From Opitutales bacterium (lineage in GTDB: Bacteria > Verrucomicrobiota > Verrucomicrobiia > Opitutales > T3Sed10-336): DNA of 32,315 nt. Location of the stretch: contig SLOW01000259.1 in assembly GCA_007132315.1 (NCBI GenBank), forward strand, positions 1-32,315, given 5' to 3'. Both the position numbers and the translations under genes were made by a program. A model generated the notes under the pieces. It was not told the origin of the DNA. It was given only the letters and a program-made list of their open reading frames with translations, and did not search any database. Every line of letters starts with the position of its first letter. Positions within the stretch are counted from its first letter, which is position 1. Below are positions 7,942 through 17,840 of the stretch, piece by piece.

Positions 7942-9402
7942 ATGAGTGAGACGTCCGCCAGTGACAACACGCATGACCTGTACGCGGTCCGCCTGGGAAA
8001 ACTCCGGGAGATGCGAGACGGAGGATTCGACCCGTTCCGGGCCGAGTTCGAACCGGCGCAAACCTCGGCGGAAGCCCTCGGGCTGTACCGCGAGGATGAA
8101 GAGAACGACGAGGTCGTATCCGTGGCCGGACGGCTGATGGTCCACCGGGTGATGGGCAAGAGCATCTTCGCCAAGATCCAGGACCGCGCCGGCCGGATCC
8201 AGCTTTACGCGAAGAAGGACGAACTCGGTGACGAGGCTTTCGCCGCGTTTAAGAAGCTCGACCTCGGCGACATCCTCGGCGCCGAAGGAACCCTGTTCAA
8301 GACCAGGACGGGCGAGATCACCGTGCGGCTGCGCGGTTTCAAGCTCCTGAGCAAGTCGCTGCGACCGCTTCCGGAAAAGTGGCACGGACTGACCGACAGC
8401 GAACGGATTTACCGCCAGCGCTACCTGGACCTGGTGATGAACGAGCAATCCCGGGAGCGATTTCGCCTCCGCAGCCGCATCATCAGGTGCATCCGGCGTT
8501 TTCTGGAGGAACGGGCGTTCATGGAGGTCGAGACGCCGGTGTTGCAATCCGTCCCCGGCGGCGCCGCCGCCCGGCCGTTTGTCACCCACTACAAGGCGTT
8601 GGGAAAGGATTTTTTCCTGCGTATCGCCCTGGAGCTTTACCTGAAACGCCTCCTGGTCGGCGGTTTTGACCGGGTGTTCGAGATCGGGAAGAACTTCCGC
8701 AACGAGGGCCTCTCCCGGCGGCACAACCCGGAATTCACCATGCTGGAGGTCTATCAGGCATACACCGATTTTCGCGGCATGATGCGCCTGGTCCGCGAGA
8801 TGATCAGCAGGATCTGCGCCGAGGTGCTCGGCACCGAGGATCTGGAACGGCCGGATGGCACCGTCATTCACCTCGGGGGCGAGTGGCGCGAAGCGCGTTA
8901 CAAGGATCTGGTCTGCGACGCCACCGGGGATCTGGACTGGTTTTCCCGCACGCGCGCGGAAAAGCTGGCGCGGGCGGGCGAGATGGGGATCGAGGTCGAT
9001 CCGGAACTGGAGGACCACGAAATCAGCAACGACGTGTTCGAGAAGCGGGTGGAGCCCACCCTGATCCAGCCGACGTTTGTCACGCACTTGCCCAAGGAGC
9101 TTTGTCCGCTGGCCAAGATCACCGCCGACGATCCCTCGACCATTGACGTGTTCGAGCTCTGCATCAACGGTCAGGAGATCGCGCCGGCCTATTCGGAGCA
9201 GAACGATCCCCTGGTGCAGCGCGAGATGTTCGAAGCCCAGGTCGGGGAGGACATTCAGAAAATGGACGAGGATTTCCTGACGGCTCTGGAACACGGCATG
9301 CCGCCCGCCGGCGGCATGGGCGTCGGCATCGACCGGCTGCTGATCATGCTGACCGGAGCGGAAAACATTCGCGACGTCATCCTCTTCCCGCAACTTCGCT
9401 AA
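7942..9402 (+). CDS. lysS: Lysyl-tRNA synthetase, class II
   Basis: VAGRLMVHRVMGKSIFAKIQD, RSRIIRCIRRFLEERAFMEVETPVLQ, FEIGKNFRNEGLSRRHNPEFTMLEVYQAY, GMGVGIDRLLIMLTGAENIRDVILFPQLR. Confidence 0.97.
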   Translation: MSETSASDNTHDLYAVRLGKLREMRDGGFDPFRAEFEPAQTSAEALGLYREDEENDEVVSVAGRLMVHRVMGKSIFAKIQDRAGRIQLYAKKDELGDEAFAAFKKLDLGDILGAEGTLFKTRTGEITVRLRGFKLLSKSLRPLPEKWHGLTDSERIYRQRYLDLVMNEQSRERFRLRSRIIRCIRRFLEERAFMEVETPVLQSVPGGAAARPFVTHYKALGKDFFLRIALELYLKRLLVGGFDRVFEIGKNFRNEGLSRRHNPEFTMLEVYQAYTDFRGMMRLVREMISRICAEVLGTEDLERPDGTVIHLGGEWREARYKDLVCDATGDLDWFSRTRAEKLARAGEMGIEVDPELEDHEISNDVFEKRVEPTLIQPTFVTHLPKELCPLAKITADDPSTIDVFELCINGQEIAPAYSEQNDPLVQREMFEAQVGEDIQKMDEDFLTALEHGMPPAGGMGVGIDRLLIMLTGAENIRDVILFPQLR

Positions 9403-9428
9403 GCTTGGACCGGTCTCTCGAATACGTG

Positions 9429-10664
9429 ATGCCGTGGTACCTTTATCTCGCCTTTAAGCAGTTGTTTCCCTCGGGGAAATGGATCTCGTTTTTTGCGGTG
9501 ATGTCGGCGTGCGGGGTGACGCTCGGCGTGATGCTCCTGATCATCGTGCAGAGCGTGATGAACGGTTTCGGCGAGGAACTGCGCGGCAAAATCGTCGATA
9601 CCGGTGGACACATTCGCGTGGTTTCGACCGAAGGCGACATCCTGCACGACTACGAACCCATGCTGGAATGGATGGAGGCGTTCGACGCCGTGAGCGCGGC
9701 CACCCCACACGCCGAGGGGATCGTGATGGTCCAGAGCGACCGGCGGCCCTCGTTGCCGTTGGTGCGCGGCATCGATCCGATGCGCGAGAGCGGGGTGATC
9801 AACCTGAAGGATTACCTGATCGCCGGTTCCTTCGACCATCTCTACGACGACGGCGTGTTTATCAGTTCCGGCCTGGCTTCGTCGTTGGGCGCGCGCGTGG
9901 GCTCGATCATCGAGGTTTACACCCCGCTCATCCTGGAGCGAATCAGGCGGGACGAGATCCTGCTGCCCCGGGAGCTCGAAGTGGTGGGAATTTTCGAGAC
10001 CGGGTGGCACCAGGTGGACGAGAACACGCTGGTGGTCACGCTGCGGTTGATGCAGGATTTGTACGGCATGAACGGGGGTGTTCACGGCCTGACGCTGCGT
10101 CTGCACGACGGCCACGACGCCGACGCGGTCACGGCCGCGATCAATCGGGAACTGGGGCCGGACGTGTGGGCGGTTTCCTGGATGGACACCCATCAGGACT
10201 TTCTGTGGATCCTGCAACTGGAGAAAAACGTGCTGTTCTTTCTCCTGATCTTTATCGTGATCGTGGCGGCCTTTGCGATCACCAGTTCTCTTCTGATCAC
10301 GGTGGTGCGCAAGATCAAGGAGATCGGGCTGCTGGGAGCGCTCGGCGCCACGCCTCGGCAGATCGCGCTTTGTTTCTGTTTCCAGGGATTCTTTATCGGA
10401 GCGGTGGGCACGGTGCTGGGCATCGTTTCGGCGGTGGTGCTCCTGCATTTCCGCAACGACATCATCCACGCCTTCGCGCGCCTGACCGAGAGCGAGGAGG
10501 CGTTGCGGCGCTTCTACGAATTCGCCTACATCCCGCTGCACTACTCGACCAACGACTTTATTGTGATCATCACCTGCACCCTCGTCATTTCCACCCTGGC
10601 CGGCCTGATTCCCGCGCTGCGTGCGGCCCGGTTGCAACCGACGGAGGCGTTTCGCAATGAGTGA
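9429..10664 (+). CDS. lolC: Lipoprotein-releasing ABC transporter permease (LolC/LolE family)
   Basis: FISFF-type MacB/LolC N-terminus (MPWYLYLAFKQLFPSGKWISFFAVMSACGVTLGVMLLIIVQSVMNGF); C-terminal VRKIKEIGLLGALGATPRQI. The gene overlaps lolD. A TTG start at 9405 is possible. Confidence 0.88.
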   Translation: MPWYLYLAFKQLFPSGKWISFFAVMSACGVTLGVMLLIIVQSVMNGFGEELRGKIVDTGGHIRVVSTEGDILHDYEPMLEWMEAFDAVSAATPHAEGIVMVQSDRRPSLPLVRGIDPMRESGVINLKDYLIAGSFDHLYDDGVFISSGLASSLGARVGSIIEVYTPLILERIRRDEILLPRELEVVGIFETGWHQVDENTLVVTLRLMQDLYGMNGGVHGLTLRLHDGHDADAVTAAINRELGPDVWAVSWMDTHQDFLWILQLEKNVLFFLLIFIVIVAAFAITSSLLITVVRKIKEIGLLGALGATPRQIALCFCFQGFFIGAVGTVLGIVSAVVLLHFRNDIIHAFARLTESEEALRRFYEFAYIPLHYSTNDFIVIITCTLVISTLAGLIPALRAARLQPTEAFRNE

Positions 10665-11352
10665 ACCGGTGGTGGAGGCGGACGACCTGTGGAAGGGATT
10701 TCGCAGCGGCGACAAGCGGATCGAAGTGCTCCGCGGCGTGGACCTCCGGCTCGGAGCGGGGGAGAGCGTGAGCATCCGGGGCGAATCCGGATCGGGCAAG
10801 ACGACGTTCGTGCACATCCTGGCCGGACTGGAAGCTCTGGACCGGGGCGATTTGCGCTGGCGTGGCGAAAGCCTGAAGGGACGTCGCCGGGCGAGCCTGG
10901 CGCGGGATCGGGCGCGCTTTCTGGGGATGGTGTTTCAGTCCTTCTATCTGATACCCGAGATGAACGCTCTCGACAACGTGCTGATGGCGCGGCGCATGCT
11001 CGGCACGCCTGACCGGACCTCCCGGGAACGCGCCCGGGAAATGATGGAACGGGTCGGTTTGGGCGAGCGGATGGACCACCTGCCGAGCCAGTTGTCGGGG
11101 GGCGAGAAGCAGCGCGTCGGTGTCGCCCGGGCCCTGGTGAACGAACCCGCCGTCATCCTCGCGGACGAACCCACCGGCAATCTCGACGAGCTTACCGGCA
11201 ACGCGATTCTGGATCTCCTGCTCTCCGTGTGCCGCGAACAGGACACCGCGCTCGTGCTGGTCACACACAACAAGGAGCACGCCCGGCGGACTGACCGCGG
11301 GTTTTTGCTGAAGCTGGGCCGCTTTGAGGAACCCGGCGAAAACGGTCAGTAA
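10657..11352 (+). CDS. lolD: ABC transporter ATP-binding protein (LolD-like)
   Basis: Walker A GESGSGKTTF, signature LSGGEKQRVGVARAL, Walker B VILADEPTGNLDE; overlaps the upstream permease by 8 bp. Confidence 0.93.
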   Translation: MSEPVVEADDLWKGFRSGDKRIEVLRGVDLRLGAGESVSIRGESGSGKTTFVHILAGLEALDRGDLRWRGESLKGRRRASLARDRARFLGMVFQSFYLIPEMNALDNVLMARRMLGTPDRTSRERAREMMERVGLGERMDHLPSQLSGGEKQRVGVARALVNEPAVILADEPTGNLDELTGNAILDLLLSVCREQDTALVLVTHNKEHARRTDRGFLLKLGRFEEPGENGQ

Positions 11353-11402
11353 AGGTTTGCCAGAGAGAGACTCCGGAGGTTTGAATTGGGTTTGTCCCGA
11401 TT

Positions 11403-12338
11403 ATGACTGAGGTGAAAGGCAAGCGAATCCGTTGCGGGGTGGCCGGGGTGGGGTACCTCGGCCGTCATCACGCCCGCGTGTATCACGAACTGACCGCGTG
11501 TGAGCTGGCGGGGGTGTACGATGTGGACGCGGATCGCGCCCGGGAGGTCGCCGACCAATACGGCTGCGCCGCGTTCGCATCGATCGGCGAACTCGGGGCC
11601 GCCTGCGAGGCCGTCAGCATCGTGGTGCCTACTGATGTCCATTGTGAGGTGGCCCTGCCCCTGATGGAGGCCGGGTGTCACGTCTTGGTGGAGAAGCCGC
11701 TCTGTTACGGCCTCGAAGAGGCCGAACGCATCCTGGAGGCCGCCCAGCGGAACGATCGGTTGATTCAAGTCGGACACATCGAGCATTTCAATCCGGTGAT
11801 GGGCTACCTGGAAAATGAGGTGGATCGCCCACGCTTCATCACGGCCGACCGTCTGGCGCCGTTTCAACCCCGCGGGACCGAAGTCGGGGTGGTGCTCGAT
11901 CTGATGATTCACGACATCGGGATCATTCTCCAACTGGTGAAATCCCCGGTGGAGCGGGTCGAGAGCGTGGGCGTGAACGTGTTGTCGCCTACCGAAGATA
12001 TCGCGAACGCGCGGATCCGCTTCGAAAGTGGTTGTGTGGCGAACCTGAACGCCAGCCGGGTGAGTCTCAAGAAGCTCCGGGAGATCCGGATCTTCCAGCC
12101 CTCGGCCTACCTGAGCCTCGATTTCATGAACCAGGCCGGCCACCTGATCAAGAAAGAGGGAACCGAACTGCGCAAGGAGGAGATTCCTCTGGAACGGGAG
12201 GAACCCTTGAAACTGGAATTGCTGTCCTTCGTCAACAGCATCACCGGATCCAGCCTTCCCAAAGTCGGCGGCGCCCTCGGAAAATCGGCTTTGGAACTGG
12301 CGATCAGGATCAGCGAACAAATCCGCCGGGCCGACTGA
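11403..12338 (+). CDS. Gfo/Idh/MocA family oxidoreductase, upstream of lpxB
   Basis: RCGVAGVGYLGRHHARVY, GCHVLVEKPLCYGLEEAERI, IQVGHIEHFNPVM. Confidence 0.9.
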   Translation: MTEVKGKRIRCGVAGVGYLGRHHARVYHELTACELAGVYDVDADRAREVADQYGCAAFASIGELGAACEAVSIVVPTDVHCEVALPLMEAGCHVLVEKPLCYGLEEAERILEAAQRNDRLIQVGHIEHFNPVMGYLENEVDRPRFITADRLAPFQPRGTEVGVVLDLMIHDIGIILQLVKSPVERVESVGVNVLSPTEDIANARIRFESGCVANLNASRVSLKKLREIRIFQPSAYLSLDFMNQAGHLIKKEGTELRKEEIPLEREEPLKLELLSFVNSITGSSLPKVGGALGKSALELAIRISEQIRRAD

Positions 12339-12379
12339 ACCCGCACCCCGAATCGAACAGCGAAACTTGTTTCAGGCAT

Positions 12380-13591
12380 ATGTCTTCCTCGTTCGCTCTC
12401 CCCCCCTCATTTCCTCCCCCTTACGGGGGCGGGCGGCCCGACTTGCTCGTGGTGGCCGGCGAGCACTCTGGTGATCAGCACGCCGCCGTGGCCGTGCGCC
12501 GGTTGATGGAGCGCGATTCCGAGTTGCGTGTCGCGGCACTCGGCGGAGCCGCTCTGCGCGAGACCGGAGCCACGTTCCTCTACGATATGACCCAGTCCTC
12601 GGTGGTCGGTGTATTCGAAGTGCTGAGACATCTCGGTTTTTTTCGCGCCCTCTTCAAGCGCATCCTTGACTGGATCGAGGAGCACCGACCGCGGGCAGTC
12701 TGTTTCGTGGACAATCCGGGTCTCAATCTGCGCCTCTGTGAAGCGCTTTACCGGCGCGGACTCGCCGGGAAGGCGGGCGGCGACGTCCGGTTGCTTTATT
12801 ACATCGGCCCCCAGGTCTGGGCCTGGAAAAAACAGCGGCGCTTCAAGATGGCCCGCTGCGTGGACGCGCTGGCGGTGATTTTCCCTTTTGAAATCGATAC
12901 CTACCGGGACACCGACCTGGAAGTCAGTTTTGTCGGCCATCCGTATCTGGCGGAGGGGCACCGCCCGTTGGTCCGGTACGACCCCGACGGCTCCATCCTG
13001 CTGCTGCCCGGAAGCCGCCGCATCGCGGTGGGACGCATCCTGCCGCTTCTGTTTGACGGATTCGAACGGCTGCTGCGCGAGCGGCCCGACGAGCGCGCGA
13101 CCGTGATCACACCCGATCCCGAGGTGCGCGCCGTGGTCGAGCGCGAACTGGGTAAACGGCCGGCGTTGAAGGACAAGGTCGCCCTGGCGGACAAATCGGA
13201 TCCGGTGCGGGGCAAGGCCGTCCTGACCAGTTCCGGCACCATGTCCTTGAGTTGCGCCCTGGCGGGCATCCCCGGCGCCATCGTTTACCGCGTCGCCCCG
13301 TTGACTTACTGGCTGGGCCGGATGTTGATCACGATTCCCTACCTGGGCATCTCCAATCTGCTGCTGGAGAAACCGATGTACCCCGAATACCTCCAGGGCA
13401 GGGCCACCGCCGAGCAACTGCTCCGGGAACTGTGCGAGTGCCTCGATTCGCCGGAGCGCCTGGAGGCGACCCATTGTGATACGGCCCGGCTGCGCCGGAA
13501 GCTGTCGGCTCCCGGAAGCGAAACCATCGACCGGTGGTTGGAAAAACGGATCGGCTCACCCGCGCGGCGGAACGACGGTGGAGATAATTAG
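12380..13591 (+). CDS. lpxB: Lipid-A-disaccharide synthase
   Basis: DLLVVAGEHSGDQHAAVAV, VCFVDNPGLNLRLCEAL, YYIGPQVWAWKKQR, VIFPFEIDTY, VSFVGHPYL, LLPGSRR. Start set at the ATG at 12380. Confidence 0.95.
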   Translation: MSSSFALPPSFPPPYGGGRPDLLVVAGEHSGDQHAAVAVRRLMERDSELRVAALGGAALRETGATFLYDMTQSSVVGVFEVLRHLGFFRALFKRILDWIEEHRPRAVCFVDNPGLNLRLCEALYRRGLAGKAGGDVRLLYYIGPQVWAWKKQRRFKMARCVDALAVIFPFEIDTYRDTDLEVSFVGHPYLAEGHRPLVRYDPDGSILLLPGSRRIAVGRILPLLFDGFERLLRERPDERATVITPDPEVRAVVERELGKRPALKDKVALADKSDPVRGKAVLTSSGTMSLSCALAGIPGAIVYRVAPLTYWLGRMLITIPYLGISNLLLEKPMYPEYLQGRATAEQLLRELCECLDSPERLEATHCDTARLRRKLSAPGSETIDRWLEKRIGSPARRNDGGDN

Positions 13592-13690
13592 TATTGTGAA
13601 TTGCGCGAACGATGGCGTAATGCTGGTCTTTTGGCGCGGCGTAGATGTGTTCGCCGCGCGGCCATCATCAAGGAAGGATCCACAAGCACC

Positions 13691-15310
13691 ATGAGCGGCG
13701 ACAACTCCGTTATCATCTACGACACCACTCTGCGCGACGGCACCCAGGGAGAAGGGATTTCCTTTTCCGTGGCCGACAAGATCCGGATTACCGAAAAACT
13801 CGACCATTTCGGGGTCGATTACGTGGAGGGCGGTTGGCCGGGTTCCAACCCGCGCGATATGGCTTACTTCGAGGGCGTTCGGTCGCTCCGGCTCAAACAC
13901 GCCAAAGTGGCCGCCTTTGGTTCCACGCGTCGCGCCAACGTTGCGGCGAGCGAGGACGCCCAGCTCAAGCTGCTGCTCGATGCCGGGACGGAGGTCGTGA
14001 CCCTCTTCGGCAAGAGCTGGATCTTGCACGTGACCGAGGTCCTCCGCACCACGCCGGAGGAAAACCTCGCCATGATCGAGGACTCCGTGCGGCACCTGGT
14101 GGAGAACGGACGCGAGGTCGTGTACGACGCCGAACACTTTTACGACGGTTATGTGGAGGATGTCGACTATGCTCTGAAAACCCTGGAAGCCGCCGTCCGC
14201 GGTGGCGCCTCCTGGCTGGTGCTCTGTGATACCAACGGGGGAAAGTTGGTGGATGAACTCGCGCGGATCACCGGTGAGGTCGTGCGCCGGTTCCCGGAGA
14301 GCCGGGTGGGCGTCCACACCCACAACGACTCCGGCCTCGGAGTGGCCACGTCGCTGGCCGGCATCGAAGCCGGAGCCAGGATGGTGCAGGGGACGATGAA
14401 CGGCTACGGGGAGAGGACCGGAAACGCGAACCTGACCAGTGTCATTCCCAATCTCGCGCTCAAGATGGGCCGCGTGCTCCATTGCGGTTCCCACCTCGCT
14501 GAGCTGCGGGAGTTGTCCCTCTTTCTCGACGAACTCGCCAATATCCGCGCCAACATCAAGGAACCGTTCGTGGGTTCTTCGGCCTTCGCGCACAAGGGAG
14601 GCGTGCATGCCAACGCCGCCCAGAAAGTCGCGCGCAGCTACGAGCACATGGACCCCGCCCTGGTGGGCAACCGGCAACGGGTGCTGATATCGGATATGTC
14701 CGGTCGCAGCAGTTTCATGATGAAGGCCAAGGAACTGGGCGTTCATCTCGACGAGAACGAAGCCGATATCAAACCGATGCTCGACGAACTCAAGCAGCTC
14801 GAGTTTCGCGGCTACGAGTACGAAGCGGCGGATGCCTCCTTTCAACTGCTTCTGTCGAAATGGCTGAAACGGCAGCAGGACTTTTTCGTTCTCAAAGGGT
14901 ATCGCGTGATCGTGGAAATGCGCGGCGGCGAGGATACGCTGATCGCGGAGGCGACGGTAAAGATCGAAGTCCACGGCGAGAGCGTCCACACCGTGGCGGA
15001 ATCGACCGGACCGGTGGACGCTCTCGACCAGGCGCTGCGCCGGGCGCTGGAACGTTTTTATCCCCAGATCAAATCGGTCGAGCTGCGCGACTTCAAGGTT
15101 CGCATCCTCGAGAGCGGCAGCGGCGCTCATTCGCGTATCCGCGTGCTGATCGAGTCCAGCGACGGCGAGGAGATCTGGGGGACGGTCGGGGTGAGCGACA
15201 ACATCATCGAAGCGAGCTGGGAAGCCCTGCGCGATTCGGTGGAGTACAAATTACTCAGAACAAGCAACCCGTCGGACTTGGGCGGCAGTCAATGCCCGAC
15301 AAACGCCTAG
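13691..15310 (+). CDS. cimA: (R)-citramalate synthase
   Basis: VIIYDTTLRDGTQGEGISFSVADKIRI, DYVEGGWPGSNPRD, VGVHTHNDSGLGVA, VQGTMNGYGERTGNANL; C-terminal LeuA-type regulatory domain. Confidence 0.93.
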   Translation: MSGDNSVIIYDTTLRDGTQGEGISFSVADKIRITEKLDHFGVDYVEGGWPGSNPRDMAYFEGVRSLRLKHAKVAAFGSTRRANVAASEDAQLKLLLDAGTEVVTLFGKSWILHVTEVLRTTPEENLAMIEDSVRHLVENGREVVYDAEHFYDGYVEDVDYALKTLEAAVRGGASWLVLCDTNGGKLVDELARITGEVVRRFPESRVGVHTHNDSGLGVATSLAGIEAGARMVQGTMNGYGERTGNANLTSVIPNLALKMGRVLHCGSHLAELRELSLFLDELANIRANIKEPFVGSSAFAHKGGVHANAAQKVARSYEHMDPALVGNRQRVLISDMSGRSSFMMKAKELGVHLDENEADIKPMLDELKQLEFRGYEYEAADASFQLLLSKWLKRQQDFFVLKGYRVIVEMRGGEDTLIAEATVKIEVHGESVHTVAESTGPVDALDQALRRALERFYPQIKSVELRDFKVRILESGSGAHSRIRVLIESSDGEEIWGTVGVSDNIIEASWEALRDSVEYKLLRTSNPSDLGGSQCPTNA

Positions 15311-15317
15311 CCGGCCG

Positions 15318-15351
15318 CGGGCGGGATTGCGTTTGAAACCGCCCGAGTTTT
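15318..15351 (+). terminator. Rho-independent-like terminator after cimA
   Basis: cgggcgg (15318-15324), 14-nt loop, ccgcccg (15339-15345), then agtttt. Confidence 0.6.
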
Positions 15352-15369
15352 CCTCATGCTGAGGGTTTT

Positions 15370-16002
15370 ATGCGAATTGACGTTTTGCCTGCGGGGCCCA
15401 TTGAAACCAACGCTTTCCTGATCACGGCGCCGTCCGGCGAAGCGTTGCTCATCGACGCGCCCCCCGACTTGGCCGAGGTTCTGCCCGGCGTGCTGGAACA
15501 ACGCGGGGCGCGTTTGACCGCCATCCTGGTGACCCATGGCCACTGGGATCACATCGCCGATCTGGGACGCCTGCAGGGTGACGGGATCACCGTGATCGCG
15601 CATCCGGGCGACCGCGACTGGATCGAACATCCCGAGGTGATGGCGGACTTCATGCCACCCGGGGTGCGGGTGGCACAGGGGAAGGTGGCCCGCTGGGTGG
15701 AGGACGGGGAAAACTGGGAATGGGCCGGCCAGACGATCGAAACACGCCACGTACCCGGTCACGCGCCGGGCAACGTGCTGTATTACTTTCCCGTTCTGCA
15801 GGCGGCGTTTGTCGGGGACGCCCTGTTCAGCGGGGGTGTCGGCCGCTTCGATCTGCCGGGGGGGGATTGGAACACGTTGGAGGCGTCGATCAAGCGACAG
15901 ATTTACACGCTTCCGAATGAAACCGCGGTTTACCCAGGTCACGGCCCGGTTACGACGGTCGGTGCCGAAAAGAAGACCAATCCTTTCGTAAGAGCGGATT
16001 AG
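15370..16002 (+). CDS. MBL-fold metallo-hydrolase (glyoxalase II-like)
   Basis: ILVTHGHWDHIADLGRL, HVPGHAPGNVLYYF, FVGDALFSGGVGRFDLPGGD, VYPGHGPVTTVGAEKKTNPFV. Confidence 0.92.
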   Translation: MRIDVLPAGPIETNAFLITAPSGEALLIDAPPDLAEVLPGVLEQRGARLTAILVTHGHWDHIADLGRLQGDGITVIAHPGDRDWIEHPEVMADFMPPGVRVAQGKVARWVEDGENWEWAGQTIETRHVPGHAPGNVLYYFPVLQAAFVGDALFSGGVGRFDLPGGDWNTLEASIKRQIYTLPNETAVYPGHGPVTTVGAEKKTNPFVRAD

Positions 16003-16033
16003 CCATCAAAACCAGTTGCCGGATTGCACGACA

Positions 16034-17194
16034 ATGAACCGATCGGAAAAAGAAAAATGGATGGGGCGCGCCCTGGAGCTGGCGCGGCAGGCGTGGGGGG
16101 AAACGCATCCCAATCCAATGGTTGGCGCCGTCCTGGTGGACTACGGTCAAGTGCTCGCCGAGGGCTGTCACCGGCGCGCCGGTGAGCAGCACGCCGAAGC
16201 GGAAGCACTGGCTCAGGTCTCGGAGCCCATTTCCGATACCGCAGTGCTGTACGTCACGTTGGAGCCCTGTTGCACCACCGGTCGCACCGGGCCTTGCACG
16301 GAGGTCATCCGCGACAGCGGTGTCAGAAATGTGGTGGTCGGAGCGCTCGACCCCAACCCCGAACACAACGGCCGCGGCGTGGCCTGGCTGAAAGAGCATG
16401 GGCTCCAGGTGGAATCCGGCATCCTGCAGGAGGAGTGCGAGGACCTGAATCTCATCTTCAACCACCTCATCAACACGGGCCAACCGCTGATCGCGGGCAA
16501 GATGGCGACCACCCTGGACGGCAAAATCGCCTGTCGCACCGGGCAGTCGAAATGGATCACCGGGGAGATCGCCCGCGAGGACGTCATGCGCTGGCGGCGC
16601 CTGTTTCCGGCGGTCGCGGTGGGGACCGGTACCGTCTTGTCCGACCAGCCGCGCCTGACCAGCCGTCTGGGCGACCGAGAGTGGTGTCCGGTCCGGATGG
16701 TGTTCGACGGCATGCTGCGCACGGCGAACCAGCGGGAGTTCCCCCGACTGTACACGGATGAGTTTCGCGAGCGTACCATCGTGGTCACCACCGAGCTTGC
16801 GGGCACGGGTTACGTGCGCCGGCTGGAACGGGAGGGGATTCGGGTCTGGGTGCTCTCGGCCGAAAATTCCTTGGTTTCCTATCAGTCGTTCCGGGACCGC
16901 TGCAGCCAGGAAGAAATCGACGGGGTGTTTATCGAGGGCGGCTCGCAATTGCTTAGCGGTATGATTCAGCACGCGGCGCTGGATTACCTGTTTGTTTACC
17001 AGGCGCCGATTCTGTTTGGCGACGACAAGGCAAAAGCTTCCGTGCGCGGGCTGCGCACGGAACGCATCGACCAGGCCGTGCGACTTCGCAACACCCGTCA
17101 CGCGGTGGTGGGTGACGACCGTTTGATTCGGGGATTTGTTAAGTACCCTTCCAGCATGCAGGTGGATGAACTTCTATTTAGCCACTTCAAATGA
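16034..17194 (+). CDS. ribD: Bifunctional riboflavin biosynthesis deaminase/reductase
   Basis: THPNPMVGAVLVD, AGEQHAEAEAL, TLEPCCTTGRTGPCTE, PLIAGKMATTLDGKIACRTGQSKWITGE. ATG at 16034. Confidence 0.95.
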   Translation: MNRSEKEKWMGRALELARQAWGETHPNPMVGAVLVDYGQVLAEGCHRRAGEQHAEAEALAQVSEPISDTAVLYVTLEPCCTTGRTGPCTEVIRDSGVRNVVVGALDPNPEHNGRGVAWLKEHGLQVESGILQEECEDLNLIFNHLINTGQPLIAGKMATTLDGKIACRTGQSKWITGEIAREDVMRWRRLFPAVAVGTGTVLSDQPRLTSRLGDREWCPVRMVFDGMLRTANQREFPRLYTDEFRERTIVVTTELAGTGYVRRLEREGIRVWVLSAENSLVSYQSFRDRCSQEEIDGVFIEGGSQLLSGMIQHAALDYLFVYQAPILFGDDKAKASVRGLRTERIDQAVRLRNTRHAVVGDDRLIRGFVKYPSSMQVDELLFSHFK

Positions 17195-17825
17195 CCACAA
17201 GATAACGGAGTTCCGGCGGTTGCTGGCCGACCGCGGGCTCACCGGCATCTCCGTTCGCGGCGCTGCGGAACTCGGCGGCATGCCGCCGGTTGCCGAAACC
17301 GCCTCCGGTTTCGCCGGCAACGCCCGTTTGAAGGCGCGCGCCCTCCGGGAACGGGCCGGCCGGCGGGGCTGGGTGCTGGCGGACGACAGCGGCTTGGAAG
17401 TGGATGCCCTGGCCGGAGCGCCCGGTGTTCGGTCCGCCCGCTACGCCGGGGAAAACGCTTCCGACCCGGAGAACAACGCGCGCCTGCTGCGCGAGCTGGA
17501 AGGCGTGTCCCCCGAATGCCGAACGGCGCGGTTTCGTTGTTGCCTGGTGCTGATCTCGCCCGATGCCGAGGAATTCGTGTTCGAGGGAAGCTGTGAGGGC
17601 CGGATCGCGGAAGAAGCGTCCGGAACGGCCGGTTTCGGCTACGATCCGTTGTTCGTGCCGGAAGGGCGCAACGCCACATTTGCGGCCCTCCGGCGGGAGG
17701 AAAAGGATCGCCTCAGCCACCGCGCCCGCGCCTGGGAGAAGCTAGCCGCCTGGCTGGAAAAGCGGTCGATTATCGGCCGGGACGACGCCGAGACCAAGCG
17801 GTCGCACGGCCGGCCGGAGGAGTGA
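17166..17825 (+). CDS. rdgB: Non-canonical purine NTP pyrophosphatase (RdgB/HAM1 family)
   Basis: MNFYLATSNDHKITEFRRLL, ADDSGLEVDALAGAPGVRSARYAGE, GYDPLFVPEG. Overlaps the 3' end of ribD. Confidence 0.94.
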   Translation: MNFYLATSNDHKITEFRRLLADRGLTGISVRGAAELGGMPPVAETASGFAGNARLKARALRERAGRRGWVLADDSGLEVDALAGAPGVRSARYAGENASDPENNARLLRELEGVSPECRTARFRCCLVLISPDAEEFVFEGSCEGRIAEEASGTAGFGYDPLFVPEGRNATFAALRREEKDRLSHRARAWEKLAAWLEKRSIIGRDDAETKRSHGRPEE

Positions 17826-17840
17826 GGGTCACTTTCTGCC

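Noticed and set aside
6748-9393. 881-aa minus-strand ORF opposite the 6784 ORF and lysS
   Set aside because: It is antisense to lysS, whose plus-strand product matches class II LysRS along its length. The antisense product shows no recognisable domain and fits a high-GC shadow ORF.
13556-15130. 524-aa minus-strand ORF opposite cimA
   Set aside because: Shadow ORF; the sense strand is clearly citramalate synthase.
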